Positions 1 to 12,763 of a stretch of 64,000 nt of DNA are shown piece by piece (the first letter of the stretch is position 1; each line of letters starts with the position of its first letter). The notes under the pieces are model-generated. The model saw only the letters and a program-made list of their open reading frames with translations. It ran no database searches and was not told the origin of the DNA. Both the position numbers and the translations under genes were made by a program. Source of the stretch: Nemania diffusa (Eukaryota > Ascomycota > Sordariomycetes > Xylariales > Xylariaceae); contig JBBPUQ010000011.1 of assembly GCA_038501195.1 (NCBI GenBank), forward strand, positions 1 through 64,000, given 5' to 3'.

Positions 1-98
1 AACCCTAACCCTAACCCTAACCCTAACCCTAACCCTAACCCTAACCCTAATAACCCTAACCCTAACCCTAACCCTAACCCTAATAACCCTAACCCTAA
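1..98. repeat. Telomeric repeat (CCCTAA)n, chromosome end
   Basis: Uninterrupted hexamer CCCTAA reads inward from base 1, so the G-rich TTAGGG strand ends at this side: this is a left chromosome end. Two extra TAA triplets (near 51-53 and 84-86, spaced 33 bp) create TTATTAGGG-type variant units. The array is followed at once by a poly(A) run that starts the first subtelomeric unit. TTAGGG is the usual telomere repeat of filamentous ascomycetes. Confidence 0.97.
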
Positions 99-260
99 AA
101 AAAAAAAAAAGTTATTTTTATTTTAATTAAATTATAAAAAAATGAGTTGAAAAATTCTTTGGCACTTTATAAAAGTGCCAAAAAATACGCTAGTCCCAAA
201 ACAAGTTTGATCTATAAAAAGCATTATAGTAACCTTAACTATAAAAATACTATTAAATTA
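99..260. repeat. Short subtelomeric unit 1, abutting the telomere
   Basis: It consists of a poly(A) run, a 45-bp lead beginning GTTATTTTTATTTT, then about 105 bp matching the 3' end of the long unit. It contains the perfect palindrome GGCACTTT-ATA-AAAGTGCC at 161-179, which the long units lack (they read GGCACTTTGTAAAAGTAGC). This is the copy least altered by C-to-T change. Confidence 0.85.
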
Positions 261-2210
261 AAGATTTTTCAAAATTGTAAAATCAACTATAGTACGAAAA
301 ATGAATATTTTTTTAACTAAATTATATAGTTTAAACGAGCAAAAAAAGCTGATTTGAATAGTATAAGTAGTTATATAAAATAGGCCAGAAACTGCTTTTG
401 ACGTTAGGGTAAAGTGAAATTTTGAAAAATATTGGTATATATTGACTTATAAATAAGTCTAGCACTTTGAGTTTTTAAGTTAATAAGCCAGGCCCTATAT
501 CAATAGAAAGAGAAAAAAAAGACAAAAATAATAGTATAAGTAGTTAAAAAGATTTTTAAAAAATTATATTGCATATACTAGAATTTGGAAGAAAAGGAAA
601 AAAAAGTAGATCAAATTTGCAAACAAGTTAAACAGATAGAATCAGTAAATCGTAGTAGTTACAACGAAGTATTATTTTAAAATTTACTAAAATAAAATTT
701 AAGCGGAGCTACTAGTAGCCCCGCTTTAATTAGTTTTAGTAAAGTTAAAAACTTATTTGCTTAAACCAAGTTACCTGGGAAAGAAAAAGTAAAACTTTGT
801 GAGTTTTTAAAATAAACAAAAACGAAAAGTAATAATAAAATCAGCAGAAAACGTAAAATAAAACTATATAAGAAATATATAAAAAAGTCCAATTTTGAAA
901 ACTTAAATTCAAAAGAAAAATTTAGTAGAAAAATTTAGTGGACTTGTTAGTAAACATTATAGTGAATTATATATAATTTTTAATAGTAGCTGAATATAAA
1001 AAAACTAGTATATATAGAAAAAAAAAAAAAAAAAATAAACTAAAAAACATAAAAAATAAAATAAAAAAAAATATAAAAATAATAAATATATTTAGTATTT
1101 TTAGTATAAAATATATAGTAAATAGTATATTCTTTGGCACTTTGTAAAAGTAGCAAAGAATACGCTAGTCCTAAAATAAGTTTGAAGTATAAGAAGCACT
1201 ATAGTAACCTTAACTATAAAAATACTATTAGATTAAAGATTTTTTAAAATTGTAAAATCAACTATAGTACGAAAAATGAATATTTTTTTAACTAAATTAT
1301 ATAGTTTAAACGAGCAAAAAAAGCTGATTTGAATAGTATAAGTAGTTATATAAAATAAGCCAGAAACTGCTTTTAACGTTAAAATAAAGTAAAATTTTGA
1401 AAAATATTGGTATATATTGACTTATAAATAAGTCTAGCACTTTGAGTTTTTAAATTAATAAGCCAAGCCCTATATCAATAAAAAGAAAAAAAAAAAACAA
1501 AAATAATAGTATAAGTAGTTAAAAAAATTTTTAAAAAATTATATTGCATACACTAGAATTTAGGAAAAAAAAAAAAAAAAGTAAATCGAATTTACAAACA
1601 AGTTAAACAGATAAAATCAGCAAGTCGTAGTAGTTACAACGAAGTGCTATTTTAAAATTTATTAAAATAAAATTTAAGCGGAACCACTAGTAGCCCCGCT
1701 TTAATTAGTTCTAGTAAAGTTAAAAACTCATTTGCTCAAACCAAGTTACCTAGAAGAAAAAAAGTAAAACTTTGTAAGTTTTTAAAATAAACAAAAACGA
1801 AAAGTAGTAATAGAATCAGCAGAAAACGTAAAATAAAACTATATAAAAAATATATAAAAAAGTCCAATTTTGAAAACTTAAATTCAAAAGAAAAATTTAA
1901 TGGAAAAATTTAGTGGACTTGTTAGTAGACATTATAGTAAATTATATATAATTTTTGATAATAGCTAAATATAAAAAAACTAATATATATAAAAAAAAAA
2001 AAAGAAAAATAAACTAAAAAACATAAAAAATAAAATAAAAAAAAATATAAAAATAATAAATATATTTAATATTTTTAGTATAAAATATATAGTAAATAGT
2101 ATATTCTTTGGCACTTTGTAAAAGTAGCAAAGAATACGCTAGTCCTAAAATAGGTTTGAAATATAAAAAGCACTATAATAACCTTAACTATAAAAATACT
2201 ATTAGATTAA

Positions 2211-2375
2211 AAAAAAAAAAAAGTTATTTTTATTTTAATTAAATTATAAAAAAATGAGTTGAAAAATTCTTTGGCACTTTATAAAAGTGCCAAAGAATAC
2301 ACTAGTCCCAAAACAAGTTTGACCTATAAAAAGCATTATAGTAACTTTAACTATAAAAATACTATTAAATTAAGC
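2211..2375. repeat. Short subtelomeric unit 2
   Basis: Same structure as the unit at 99-260: poly(A), the GTTATTTTTATTTT lead, and the perfect 19-bp palindrome at 2273-2291. It follows a complete long unit directly and is followed by the unrelated insert at 2376. Confidence 0.85.
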
Positions 2376-3304
2376 ATAATTAGTATCGCTGTTACAATGT
2401 TGGGCTTTTGGTTCTATAATTAAACATTAATATGTTTTTATATGTAATGTTTTAGAAGTCCGTAGTTAGAAGCGATCTCGTTATATCAGTTATTATTATT
2501 ACATACAATAGAAAGTTCTCTTTCGTTGTACAACTGTTTTAATACTATAGTAATTAAAAATATAAAGTAAAAAGTAAAAAAGTTTTGTTGTTTAGCTGTT
2601 ATACAATAAATAGTTTAGTATAATTATATACTATCGCTTTCAGTATTGCTTTTTGTACTTAAAACTTTACAATGCTGTAAAGTGTACTCTAATACAATAG
2701 TTAAACTTGATTTTTTATTTTAAACTTTGTTGTACAAAGATTACTCGATTTGTACAAAGCAAAAACTTCAAAGTGTGATACAAAAACTTATCGAGCTTGA
2801 TTAAACTTTAAGCTAGCTCTGTTTTTATTTTTGCTAATTTATAATACATTTTGTAACTACTAATTAGTGTTAAATAAGCTGTATATATACAATAGTATAT
2901 ATAAGTTACATGTAAACAGAATATAAAACTAGTTGTACTATATTTATATTAATAATTGTATTTAAAAAAAGTTCCTTTGTATAGCTGGAGATTTTATTAT
3001 AAATGAAATCTCTGCTAGTATATAAAGTGGGTGCTTGCCCATGTAATTATATACCTGTTTATACAACTGCAGTACAAGTACTGCACTATATAAACTACAA
3101 TATATAGTTGTAACTAATGCTAGTATTTTAACATATAAAGTAATTTTTGTTGAAAATTTTAATTAAACTGTTTTTATAATAACAATTTAACAATATAAAT
3201 ATATTAAAACTAAACATTTAAAACATTGAAATAATTTAAAGTTTGATAATATAATATAAAAAATAAAAATTGTTTATATAACTGTAACCCGAATAAAATA
3301 TAAA
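2376..3304. mobile_element. Non-array insert of ~0.93 kb, possible solo LTR
   Basis: This stretch does not resemble the flanking array and retains more C and G than its surroundings, including several GTTGTACAA-type motifs (near 2527, 2733 and 2749). A TGTTACA at 2390 and a TGTAAC at 3283-3288 are near-inverted ends of the kind seen on LTRs, which would give an element of about 0.9 kb. I found no target-site duplication, no second copy in this window and no coding capacity. A solo LTR is one reading. A unique spacer captured between array blocks is the other. Confidence 0.3.
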
Positions 3305-4278
3305 TTAAAAATTTTTCAAAATTGTAAAATCAACTATAATATAAAAAATGAATATTTTTTTAACTAAATTATATAGTTTAAACAAGTAAAAAAAGCTGAT
3401 TTAAATAATATAAATAGTTATATAAAATAAACTAGAAACTGCTTTTAATATTAAAATAAAATAAAATTTTAAAAAATATTAGTATATATTGACTTATAAA
3501 TAAGTTTAGCACTTTGAGTTTTTAAGTTAATAAGTTAAACTTTATATTAATAAAAAAAGAAAAAAAAAACAAAAATAATAGTATAAGTAGTTAAAAAGAT
3601 TTTTAAAAAATTATATTGTATATATTAAAATTTGGAAAAAAAGAAAAAAAAAGTAAATTGAATTTGCAAACAAGTTAAATAAATAAAATTAGCAAGTTGT
3701 AGTAGTTACAACAAAGTGCTATTTTAAAATTTATTAAAATAAAATTTAAACAGAGCTACTAGTAGCTTTGTTTTAATTAGTTTTAATAAAATTAAAAACT
3801 TCTTTGTTTAAACTAAGTTATTTAAAAAAAAAAAAGTAGAACTTTGTAAGTTTTTAAAATAAACAAAAACGAAAAATAATAATAGAATTAATAAAAAACG
3901 TAAAATAAAACTATATAAAAAATATATAAAAAAGTCCAATTTTAAAAACTTAAATTTAAAAGAAAAATTTAGTAAAAAAATTTAGTGGACTTGTTAGTGA
4001 ACATTATAATAAATTATATATAATTTTTAATAGTAGCTAAATATAAAAAAACTAGTATATATAGAAAAAAAAAAAGAAAAATAAACTAAAAAACATAAAA
4101 AATAAAATAAAAAAAAATATAAAAATAATAAATATATTTAATATTTTTAATATAAAATATATAATAAATAGTATATTTTTTAGCACTTTGTAAAAGTAGT
4201 AAAAAATACGCTAGTTTTAAAATAAGTTTAAAGTATAAAAAGCACTATAGTAACTTTAACTATAAAAATACTATTAAA

Positions 4279-4443
4279 TTAAAAAAAAAAAAAGTTATTT
4301 TTATTTTAATTAAATTATAAAAAAATGAGTTGAAAAATTCTTTAGCACTTTATAAAAGTGCTAAAAAATATACTAGTTCTAAAATAAGTTTAACTTATAA
4401 AAAACATTATAGTAACTATAACTATAAAAATATTATTAAATTA
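4279..4443. repeat. Short subtelomeric unit 3
   Basis: Third short unit, between long units 3 and 4. The palindrome at 4344-4362 now reads AGCACTTT-ATA-AAAGTGCT: both arms changed by compensating C-to-T and G-to-A mutations, as strand-symmetric RIP would produce. Confidence 0.83.
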
Positions 4444-7400
4444 AAGATTTTTTAAAATTGTAAAATCAACTATAGTACAAAAAATAAATATTTTTTTAAC
4501 TAAATTATATAGTTTAAACAAGCAAAAAAAGCTGATTTGAATAATATAAGTAATTATATAAAATAAGCTAAAAACTGCTTTTGATATTAAAATAAAATAA
4601 AATTTTAAAAGATATTAGTATATATTGACTTATAAATAAGTTTAGCACTTTGAGTTTTTAAATTAATAAGCTAAGCTTTATATTAATAGAAAAAAAAAAA
4701 AAAAAACAAAAATAATAGTATAAGTAGTTAAAAGAATTTTTAAAAAATTATATTATATATACTAAAATTTAAAAAAAAAAAAAAAAAAAGTAAATCAAAT
4801 TTATAAATAAATTAAACAAATAAAATTAGTAAATTGTAGTAGTTATAACAAAATGCTATTTTAAAATTTATTAAAATAAAATTTAAGCGAAGCTACTAAT
4901 AGCTCCGTTTTAATTAGTTTTAATAAAATTAAAAACTTATTTGTTTAAACTAAGTTATTTGAAAAAAAAAAAATAAAACTTTGTAAGTTTTTAAAATAAA
5001 CAAAAATAAAAAGTAGTAATAAAATTAGCAAAAAACATAAAATAAAACTATATAAAAAATATATAAAAAAATCCAATTTTGAAAACTTAAATTTAAAAGA
5101 AAAATTTAATAAAAAAATTTAGTAGACTTGTTAGTAAATATTATAATAAATTATATATAATTTTTAATAATAGCTAAATATAAAAAAACTAGTATATATA
5201 GAAAAAAAAAAAAAAATAAACTAAAAAATATAAAAAATAAAATAAAAAAAAATATAAAAATAATAAATATATTTAATATTTTTAGTATAAAATATATAAT
5301 AAATAGTATATTTTTTAGCACTTTGTAAAAATAGCAAAAAATACATTAGTTTTAAAATAAGTTTAAAGTATAAAAAGCATTATAATAACTTTAACTATAA
5401 AAATACTATTAAATTAAAAATTTTTCAAAATTGTAAAATCAACTATAGTATAAAAAATAAATATTTTTTTAACTAAATTATATAATTTAAACAAATAAAA
5501 AAAGCTAATTTAAATAATATAAATAGTTATATAAAATAAACTAAAAACTGCTTTTAATATTAAAATAAAATAAAATTTTAAAAAATATTAGTATATATTG
5601 ACTTATAAATAAGTTTAATACTTTAAGTTTTTAAATTAATAAACTAAACTTTATATTAATAAAAAAAGAAAAAAAAAACAAAAATAATAGTATAAGTAGT
5701 TAAAAAGATTTTTAAAAAATTATATTATATATATTAAAATTTAGAAAAAAAAAAAAAAAATAGATCGAATTTATAAACAAGTTAAATAAATAAAATCAGC
5801 AAATCGTAGTAGTTACAACAAAGTACTATTTTAAAATTTATTAAAATAAAATTTAAGCGGAGCTACTAATAATTTTGCTTTAATTAGTTCTAGTAAAATT
5901 AAAAACTTATTTGCTTAAACTAAGTTATTTAAAAAAAAAAAAATAAAACTTTATAAATTTTTAAAATAAATAAAAACAAAAAGTAGTAATAGAATTAGCA
6001 GAAAATATAAAATAAAACTATATAAAAAATATATAAAAAAGTTCAATTTTAAAAATTTAAATTTAAAAAAAAAATTTAATAGAAAAATTTAATGAATTTG
6101 TTAGTAAATATTATAGTAAATTATATATAATTTTTAATAGTAACTAAATATAAAAAAACTAATATATATAGAAAAAAAAAAAAAAAAATAAACTAAAAAA
6201 CATAAAAAATAAAATAAAAAAAAATATAAAAATAATAAATATATTTAGTATTTTTAGTATAAAATATATAATAAATAATATATTTTTTAACACTTTGTAA
6301 AAATAGCAAAAAATACGCTAGTTTTAAAATAAGTTTAAAATATAAAAAGCACTATAATAACTTTAACTATAAAAATACTATTAAATTAAAAATTTTTCAA
6401 AATTGTAAAATCAACTATAATACAAAAAATAAATATTTTTTTAACTAAATTATATAGTTTAAACAAGCAAAAAAAACTGATTTAAATAATATAAGTAATT
6501 ATATAAAATAAGCTAAAAACTGCTTTTAATATTAAAATAAAATAAAATTTTAAAAAATATTAGTATATATTAATTTATAAATAAGTTTAATATTTTGAGT
6601 TTTTAAGTTAATAAGCTAAACTTTATATTAATAAAAAAAAAAAAAAAAAATAAAAATAATAATATAAATAGTTAAAAAGATTTTTAAAAAATTATATTGT
6701 ATATATTAAAATTTAAAAAAAAAAAAAAAAAAAATAAATCGAATTTATAAACAAATTAAACAAATAAAATTAGCAAGTTGTAGTAGTTATAACAAAATAT
6801 TATTTTAAAATTTATTAAAATAAAATTTAAGCGGAACTATTAATAGCTTCGCTTTAATTAGTTCTAATAAAGTTAAAAATTTATTTGTTTAAACTAAGTT
6901 ATTTAAAAAAAAAAAAATAAAACTTTATAAGTTTTTAAAATAAACAAAAACAAAAAATAGTAATAAAATTAGCAAAAAACATAAAATAAAACTATATAAA
7001 AAATATATAAAAAAGTCCAATTTTAAAAACTTAAATTTAAAAAAAAAATTTAGTAAAAAAATTTAATAAACTTGTTAGTAAACATTATAATAAATTATAT
7101 ATAATTTTTAATAGTAACTAAATATAAAAAAACTAATATATATAGAAAAAAAAAAAAAAAATAAACTAAAAAATATAAAAAATAAAATAAAAAAAAATAT
7201 AAAAATAATAAATATATTTAATATTTTTAATATAAAATATATAATAAATAGTATATTTTTTAACACTTTATAAAAGTAGCAAAAAATATGCTAGTTTTAA
7301 AATAGGTTTAAAATATAAAAAGCATTATAGTAACTTTAATTATAAAAATATTATTAAATTAAAAATTTTTCAAAATTGTAAAATCAACTATAATACAAAA

Positions 7401-8490
7401 AATAAATATTTTTTTAACTAAATTATATAGTTTAAATAAGCAAAAAAAACTGATTTAAATAGTATAAGTAGTTATATAAAATAAACTAAAAACTGCTTTT
7501 AATATTAAAATAAAATAAAATTTTAAAAAATATTAGTATATATTAACTTATAAATAAGTTTAATATTTTGAGTTTTTAAATTAATAAACCAAGCTTTATA
7601 TTAATAAAAAGAGAAAAAAAAAACAAAAATAATAGTATAAGTAGTTAAAAGGATTTTTAAAAAATTATATTGCATATATTAGAATTTGGAAAAAAAAAAA
7701 AAAAAAGTAGATCGAATTTATAAATAAATTAAACAGATAAAATTAGTAAGTTATAATAGTTATAACAAAATGTTATTTTAAAATTTATTAAAATAAAATT
7801 TAAGCAAAACTATTAGTAGCTCTGCTTTAATTAATTTTAATAAAGTTAAAAATTTATTTGTTTAAATTAAGTTATTTAAAAAAAAAAAAGTAAAACTTTA
7901 TAAGTTTTTAAAATAAACAAAAACAAAAAGTAGTAATAAAATTAACAGAAAATATAAAATAAAACTATATAAAAAATATATAAAAAAGTTTAATTTTGAA
8001 AATTTAAATTTAAAAGAAAAATTTAATAGAAAAATTTAATAAACTTATTAGTAGATATTATAGTAAATTATATATAATTTTTAATAGTAGCTAAATATAA
8101 AAAAACTAGTATATATAGAAAAAAAAAAAGAAAAATAAACTAAAAAACATAAAAAATAAAATAAAAAAAAATATAAAAATAATAAATATATTTAGTATTT
8201 TTAGTATAAAATATATAGTAAATAGTATATTCTTTAGTACTTTGTAAAAATAGTAAAAAATATGCTAGTTCTAAAATAAGTTTGAAGTATAAAAAGCACT
8301 ATAGTAACTTTAACTATAAAAATACTATTAAATTAATACTATATTACTTTTTAGTTTTAATAAATATATAGTATATATTAAAACATTTAAAGTTGAAAAA
8401 ATTATTAAAATTAAACAAAAATTTAATATATTAGTTCAATTTTTTTTGTTAATACTAAAAAATATAATATAGTTTATTAAAATATTTTTT

Positions 8491-9010
8491 TATAACAAAA
8501 AAAATAAGTTTTTAGTAAAAAAATATAAATTTTTAATAAATAGTAATAATAAAATGTTTAAAAGCTATATTTTAAACTGTTTTAACTAGCTATATATTAA
8601 AACTCACTTTTTTTTTATTTTTTAAAAAAATATAATTATATAGCTAAATCTAAATAAGTTTTTATAACAAAAAAAATAAGTTTTTAATAAAAAAGTATAA
8701 ATTTTTAACAAATAATAATAGTAAAATATTTAAAAGCTATATTTTAAACTGTTTTAATTAGCTATATATTAAAACTCGCTTTTTTTTTATTTTTTAAAAA
8801 AGTATAATTATATAGCTAAATCTAAATAAGTTTTTATAACAAAAAAAATAAATCTTTAATAAAAAAATATAAATTTTTAATAAATAGTAATAGTAAAATA
8901 CTTAAAAGCTATATTTTAAACTGTTTTAACTAGCTATATATTAAAACTTGCTTTTTTTTTATTTTTTAAAAAAATATAATTATATAACTAAATTTAAATA
9001 AATTTTTATA
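8491..9010. repeat. 172-bp tandem repeat, three units
   Basis: Units start with TATAACAAAAAAAATAAG at 8491, 8663 and 8835, exactly 172 bp apart. The decayed counterpart in the second copy of the segment lies near 42680-43200. Confidence 0.85.
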
Positions 9011-9377
9011 TTAAAATTTAGCTTTTATATACTAATTAAGTTTTTATAAACTTATAAATATTTTATTAAATAAATAAAAGTTATTATAAAAAAACAAGTT
9101 ATTATATATTTTATAAAATTGTTTTTTTTTATTTAAATATTATTAGCAGTTAATATATTATACATTTTAAATATATTTATATATTTTTTAATATATATAA
9201 TTAAAACTTAATTATATTAAAAATATAACAATATATTATATAATTATTCGGATTTATTTTTTATTAAAAACTAAAAACTACTTTAGCTAAAATAACGCTA
9301 TTTTTTGTTTAATTTTTATTAAATTTTTATTTATAAACAAAGTAAATTATTTAAACTTTTGTTTTTTTTTTTTTTTT

Positions 9378-9596
9378 TTTTAGCTATAGCTGCTTATTTA
9401 GCTTTTTTTTTAGCTTTTTTAGCAGCTTTTTTTTTTGCTTTTATTTTTGCTTTCTTTTTAGCTTTTTTTGTTTTTGCTTTAGCTTTTTTTTTAGCTTTTT
9501 CGATTTTAGCATCCGCTTTTTTTTGTACTAGCTTTATTTTTTCGATTTTTTTTTTTTTTAAATTTATATTTTTTTCGAATTTAGTTTTTGTTTTTT
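9378..9596 (-). pseudogene. Fossil Lys/Ala-rich reading frame (copy 1)
   Basis: Read on the minus strand this T-rich tract gives a Lys/Ala-rich, coiled-coil-like series (KADAKIEKAKKKA and similar) ending at a TAA. In the duplicate at 43560-43780 the same codon is CAA, so the stop here is explained by a C-to-T change and the frame once continued. Conversely, copy 2 reads Ile-Ile where copy 1 keeps Ala-Ala. The two copies thus preserve different parts of one ancestral coding sequence. Lys/Ala-rich tails occur in several fungal transposases and DNA-binding proteins, so the parent element cannot be named. Confidence 0.45.
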
Positions 9597-10430
9597 AAAT
9601 AGTAATAAAAACTTTTTATAATATTTTTTCAAACTTATAATTACTTAAGTTTTATTTAAAACAATTTACTAAAAAAACTAGCTTTAAAATTATAATAAAT
9701 AATATAAAATTAAAGTTGTTAAAATTAGTAACAAATTATATAGCGCTTGTAATAAAGTCGAATTTACTACAATTATTTAAATAGTAGCAATTTACTAAGT
9801 TATTAAATATAAAATAAACTATAAAAAACAATATGTTAATAATTTTAACTATATATTTTCTGCTAATAAAAACCAAAAAAGCAAAAGTTTTTAAAATGTA
9901 GTAAATAGTAAGCTAGTTATAAAAGCAACAAATAATTTCGTATATAATTAAAATATTTATTTTTTTACAAATTCTTTTATTGATTTTGTTTTTTATAATA
10001 AGTTAACAAAAAAACTTTTGCTATATAATTGCTTTATACTATTTAAATATAGTTTTAAGCACAATAATAATTATTTAGTTTATAAAATGTTTTTGTTTGA
10101 TTTTAACAAGTTTATTTAAAATTTAGTTTAAATTATTTATATTTTACAAAATCGAAAAAACAAAGCTGCAACAATAACAAAAATATAAATTAATACTTAT
10201 TTTTATAATATATATATTACAAATTAAAATATCTATAGTTAATATAAAATTATTAAATATAAATATAATATTAGCTTATTTTTTAGTTATATAATAAAAT
10301 GCAATTATAAAAACATTTAAATTAAATAAATTAAATAAAATATATAATTTTTTATTACTAAATAATTAATATTGCTAAATAAATAAAGTAATTTATATAA
10401 TAAATATTAAAATTAAATAAAATTTTTACT

Positions 10431-10624
10431 AAAAAATAAAATATATAGCTAAATAATATATTTTGTTTTTTAATTTTGCAGTTATAATATGTTTGTTTAT
10501 TTAATTTAAAAATAAAATATTTAAATATACTAAATATTTTATTTTTTAGCTATATAGCTATAACATATTTACTTTTTTAGTTAAAAAACAAAATATTTAA
10601 ATATATTAAATATTTTGTTTTTAA
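10431..10624. repeat. Cluster of three ~43-bp palindromes
   Basis: Near-perfect palindromes lie at 10431-10472, 10508-10549 and 10581-10624. All have the stem AAAAACAAAATATTT / AAATATTTTGTTTTT, or its C-to-T decayed form, with a variable A/T loop. Members of the same family recur at 12717-12763, 14019-14061, 36654-36800, 38536-38690, 40117-40163 and 46835-46875. Confidence 0.7.
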
Positions 10625-11572
10625 TTTTTTTTTTAATATATTATAACAAAATAAAATACAACAAAAAACAATTTACTACTATAACTATAACAAATTTATT
10701 ATAACAACTGCTTAAAGCAGTAAATTTTTTTTATTTTTAGGCTTATATATATAATTGAAAATTTAAATAACAAAATAAACTATAAATAAGCTTTGTTTAA
10801 TTATATATTAAAATTAACTAATACAGTTAGTAAAAAAAGCAACATAATAATTTTTTTTTGTTTTTTCGAAAATATAATTAGTACTACTATTATTAATATT
10901 TACAATTAATTCGCAGATTTTTTAAACATTTATTATAACAAAAAGCAATACTAGTTGCTTTTTTTTATTAAAATCGCTATTTTTATTAAATATATTGTTT
11001 TTGTTACTTTTACTATTTCTGCTGTTTTTATTATTTCTGTTATTTTTGTTATTTTAGCTGTTGTTGTTTTTGTTACAACTGCTATTTTATAAAAAAGTTT
11101 TATATTTTTACTTCTTTTTTTTTTTTAAATATAAAACTTAGTTATTTTTAAAACGCAATATTTTTTTATTATTTAAATTTAAAACTAAAATATTAAACTT
11201 TTTTTAAACTTTAAAATTAAATATAGCAAAATTTTTTTCACTTTAAATATAGTTTTATTTTTTTTTTTTTATAAATTTTTTATTTATAAAATCTTTAAAT
11301 ATTATATATAAACATTTTTAATAATATTTAAACTAAAAATTATATATGTTTTATTTAATAGTATTTAAAACAACTTATATTATAATAAATTTTATATTAA
11401 AAATATTATTACTAAAAAAAATCTAGTTTTTATTAAAATCTATAATTTTTATACTTATATTTTAACGTAAAAAAACTTGTTAATAAATAGTACTTATTAT
11501 AGTATAACAAAAATCGAAGCTTTAGTTGTACTATTTTGTAGTTATTTAAAAAAATACAAGTAAAAATATTTA

Positions 11573-11878
11573 CTAGCAATAGCTGTTTTTAAAATAAACT
11601 AAAGCAAACTTAAATTTAAATAATAAAATATTAAAGTTTTTTAGTTTTTTGAAAAAAAGCTTGTAAAAAAGTTGTATAAACAAACATTTAACACTGTTTA
11701 TATTAATATATAAAATATAACTAAACAAGTTATAAAAATACAATATATTTTTATATAGTTTTAACTTATTATAATAAAACAGTAAATATAAAGTTTTTAA
11801 TAATTTTAAAAATTTTAAACAAAAATACTTTAATATATTATAAAAATAATTTATTAATAACATTATTAAATAAAACAA
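11573..11878 (-). pseudogene. Decayed reading frame of unknown origin (copy 1)
   Basis: An open frame of 101 codons on the minus strand, biased to Phe/Tyr/Leu/Ile/Lys/Asn as expected of strongly RIP-mutated coding DNA. Its first 68 codons align with the frame at 45782-45988 in the duplicate with few differences. Below this frame on the same strand lie other low-complexity Thr/Lys-rich stretches (about 10960-11060). I cannot assign a family. It is most likely a remnant of a mobile-element protein and not an expressed gene. Confidence 0.3.
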
Positions 11879-12716
11879 AATAACGTTATATTAAATAAAA
11901 ACAACTATTTAATATATAATGTTTTAAAAATTTTTAGCTATATAAGCTTTATTAACAACTAACAAACTAAAGCAGTATTATTTTAAAATAAAAATAATAT
12001 CGATTTTATTTTTTTTTTTTAGTTTTGTTTGTTTTTTAAAACTTTTTTTTGTTAAAATCTACTTTATTAAATTTACTTTAAACTCAAACTTAATAAAATT
12101 ATTATTATTAAACAAACTAAATTTTTTTTATTTTAATTAAATAAAGTTTTTAATAAGCTATAAAGTTTTTATAATATAGTAATTAAAAAAAGTTTATATA
12201 AATATTATAATAACTATTTAGCTAGTTTAAAAGTAATTAATATAAACAAATTTAATAAAAGTATTAAAAACGAAATATTTATAAACATAAATAAAATATT
12301 TTGTTTTTAAAAAAAATTGTTTATTTTACGATTTTTTTTATTAATAGTTGTTATTATTTTTTTCAAATTTTGCTAACTTAAAACTTGATTTTTTTTTATA
12401 CAGTTATATTTAGCTTTGCTTTTTTTATATACAAAAAAAATCTCAAATATATTTTTAAAAAACTTTTATAAATATTAAAAAGTTTAAACTGTTATAAAAA
12501 ACATAGTAAAAACTAAATAAAAATAATATTTTAACAAACTTTTTACTTGTTTAATTTTTATTTTTAAAACATAATAAACTATTGTTTTATTATAAATAAT
12601 AGTTTTGTTAGTTTTATATTTATTTATAAAAAAAACAAAATATAAAAATACTAATATTTTGTTTAAAAGTTTTACTATATTTACTAAAAAAAAAAAATTA
12701 ATAATAAGCTATAAAA

Positions 12717-12763
12717 TTAAAAAACAAAATATATTTAAATAACTAAATATTTTGTTTTTTAAA
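12717..12763. repeat. Short AT palindrome
   Basis: Single member of the AAAAACAAAATAT / ATATTTTGTTTTT palindrome family, with a central ATTTAAATAACT. Confidence 0.6.

Larger units (their letters stand above)
99..8337. repeat. Telomere-associated tandem array of ~975-bp units
   Basis: Seven long units begin near 261, 1236, 3305, 4444, 5417, 6389 and 7363, each about 972-975 bp, aligned on a recurring start (AAGATTTTTC or decayed forms). Three short units (about 163 bp) lie at 99-260, 2211-2375 and 4279-4443. Differences between copies are almost all C-to-T or G-to-A. The two units nearest the telomere keep the most C/G, for example GGCACTTTG where later copies read AGCACTTTG or AACACTTT. I see no open reading frame of credible coding character. 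This is a fungal subtelomeric tandem repeat altered by RIP-like mutation. Confidence 0.93.

Noticed and set aside
99..8337. Telomere-targeted retrotransposons of the MoTeR type
   Set aside because: No telomeric repeat separates the 975-bp units and no reverse-transcriptase trace is visible; they behave as a plain tandem repeat.
8491..9010. CRISPR-like array
   Set aside because: 172-bp head-to-tail units with no unique spacers, in a eukaryotic subtelomere; an ordinary tandem repeat.
9359..9598. 79-codon plus-strand Phe/Ala-rich frame
   Set aside because: It is the complement of the Lys/Ala-rich minus-strand frame. The copy comparison (CAA against TAA) supports the minus strand as the former coding strand.
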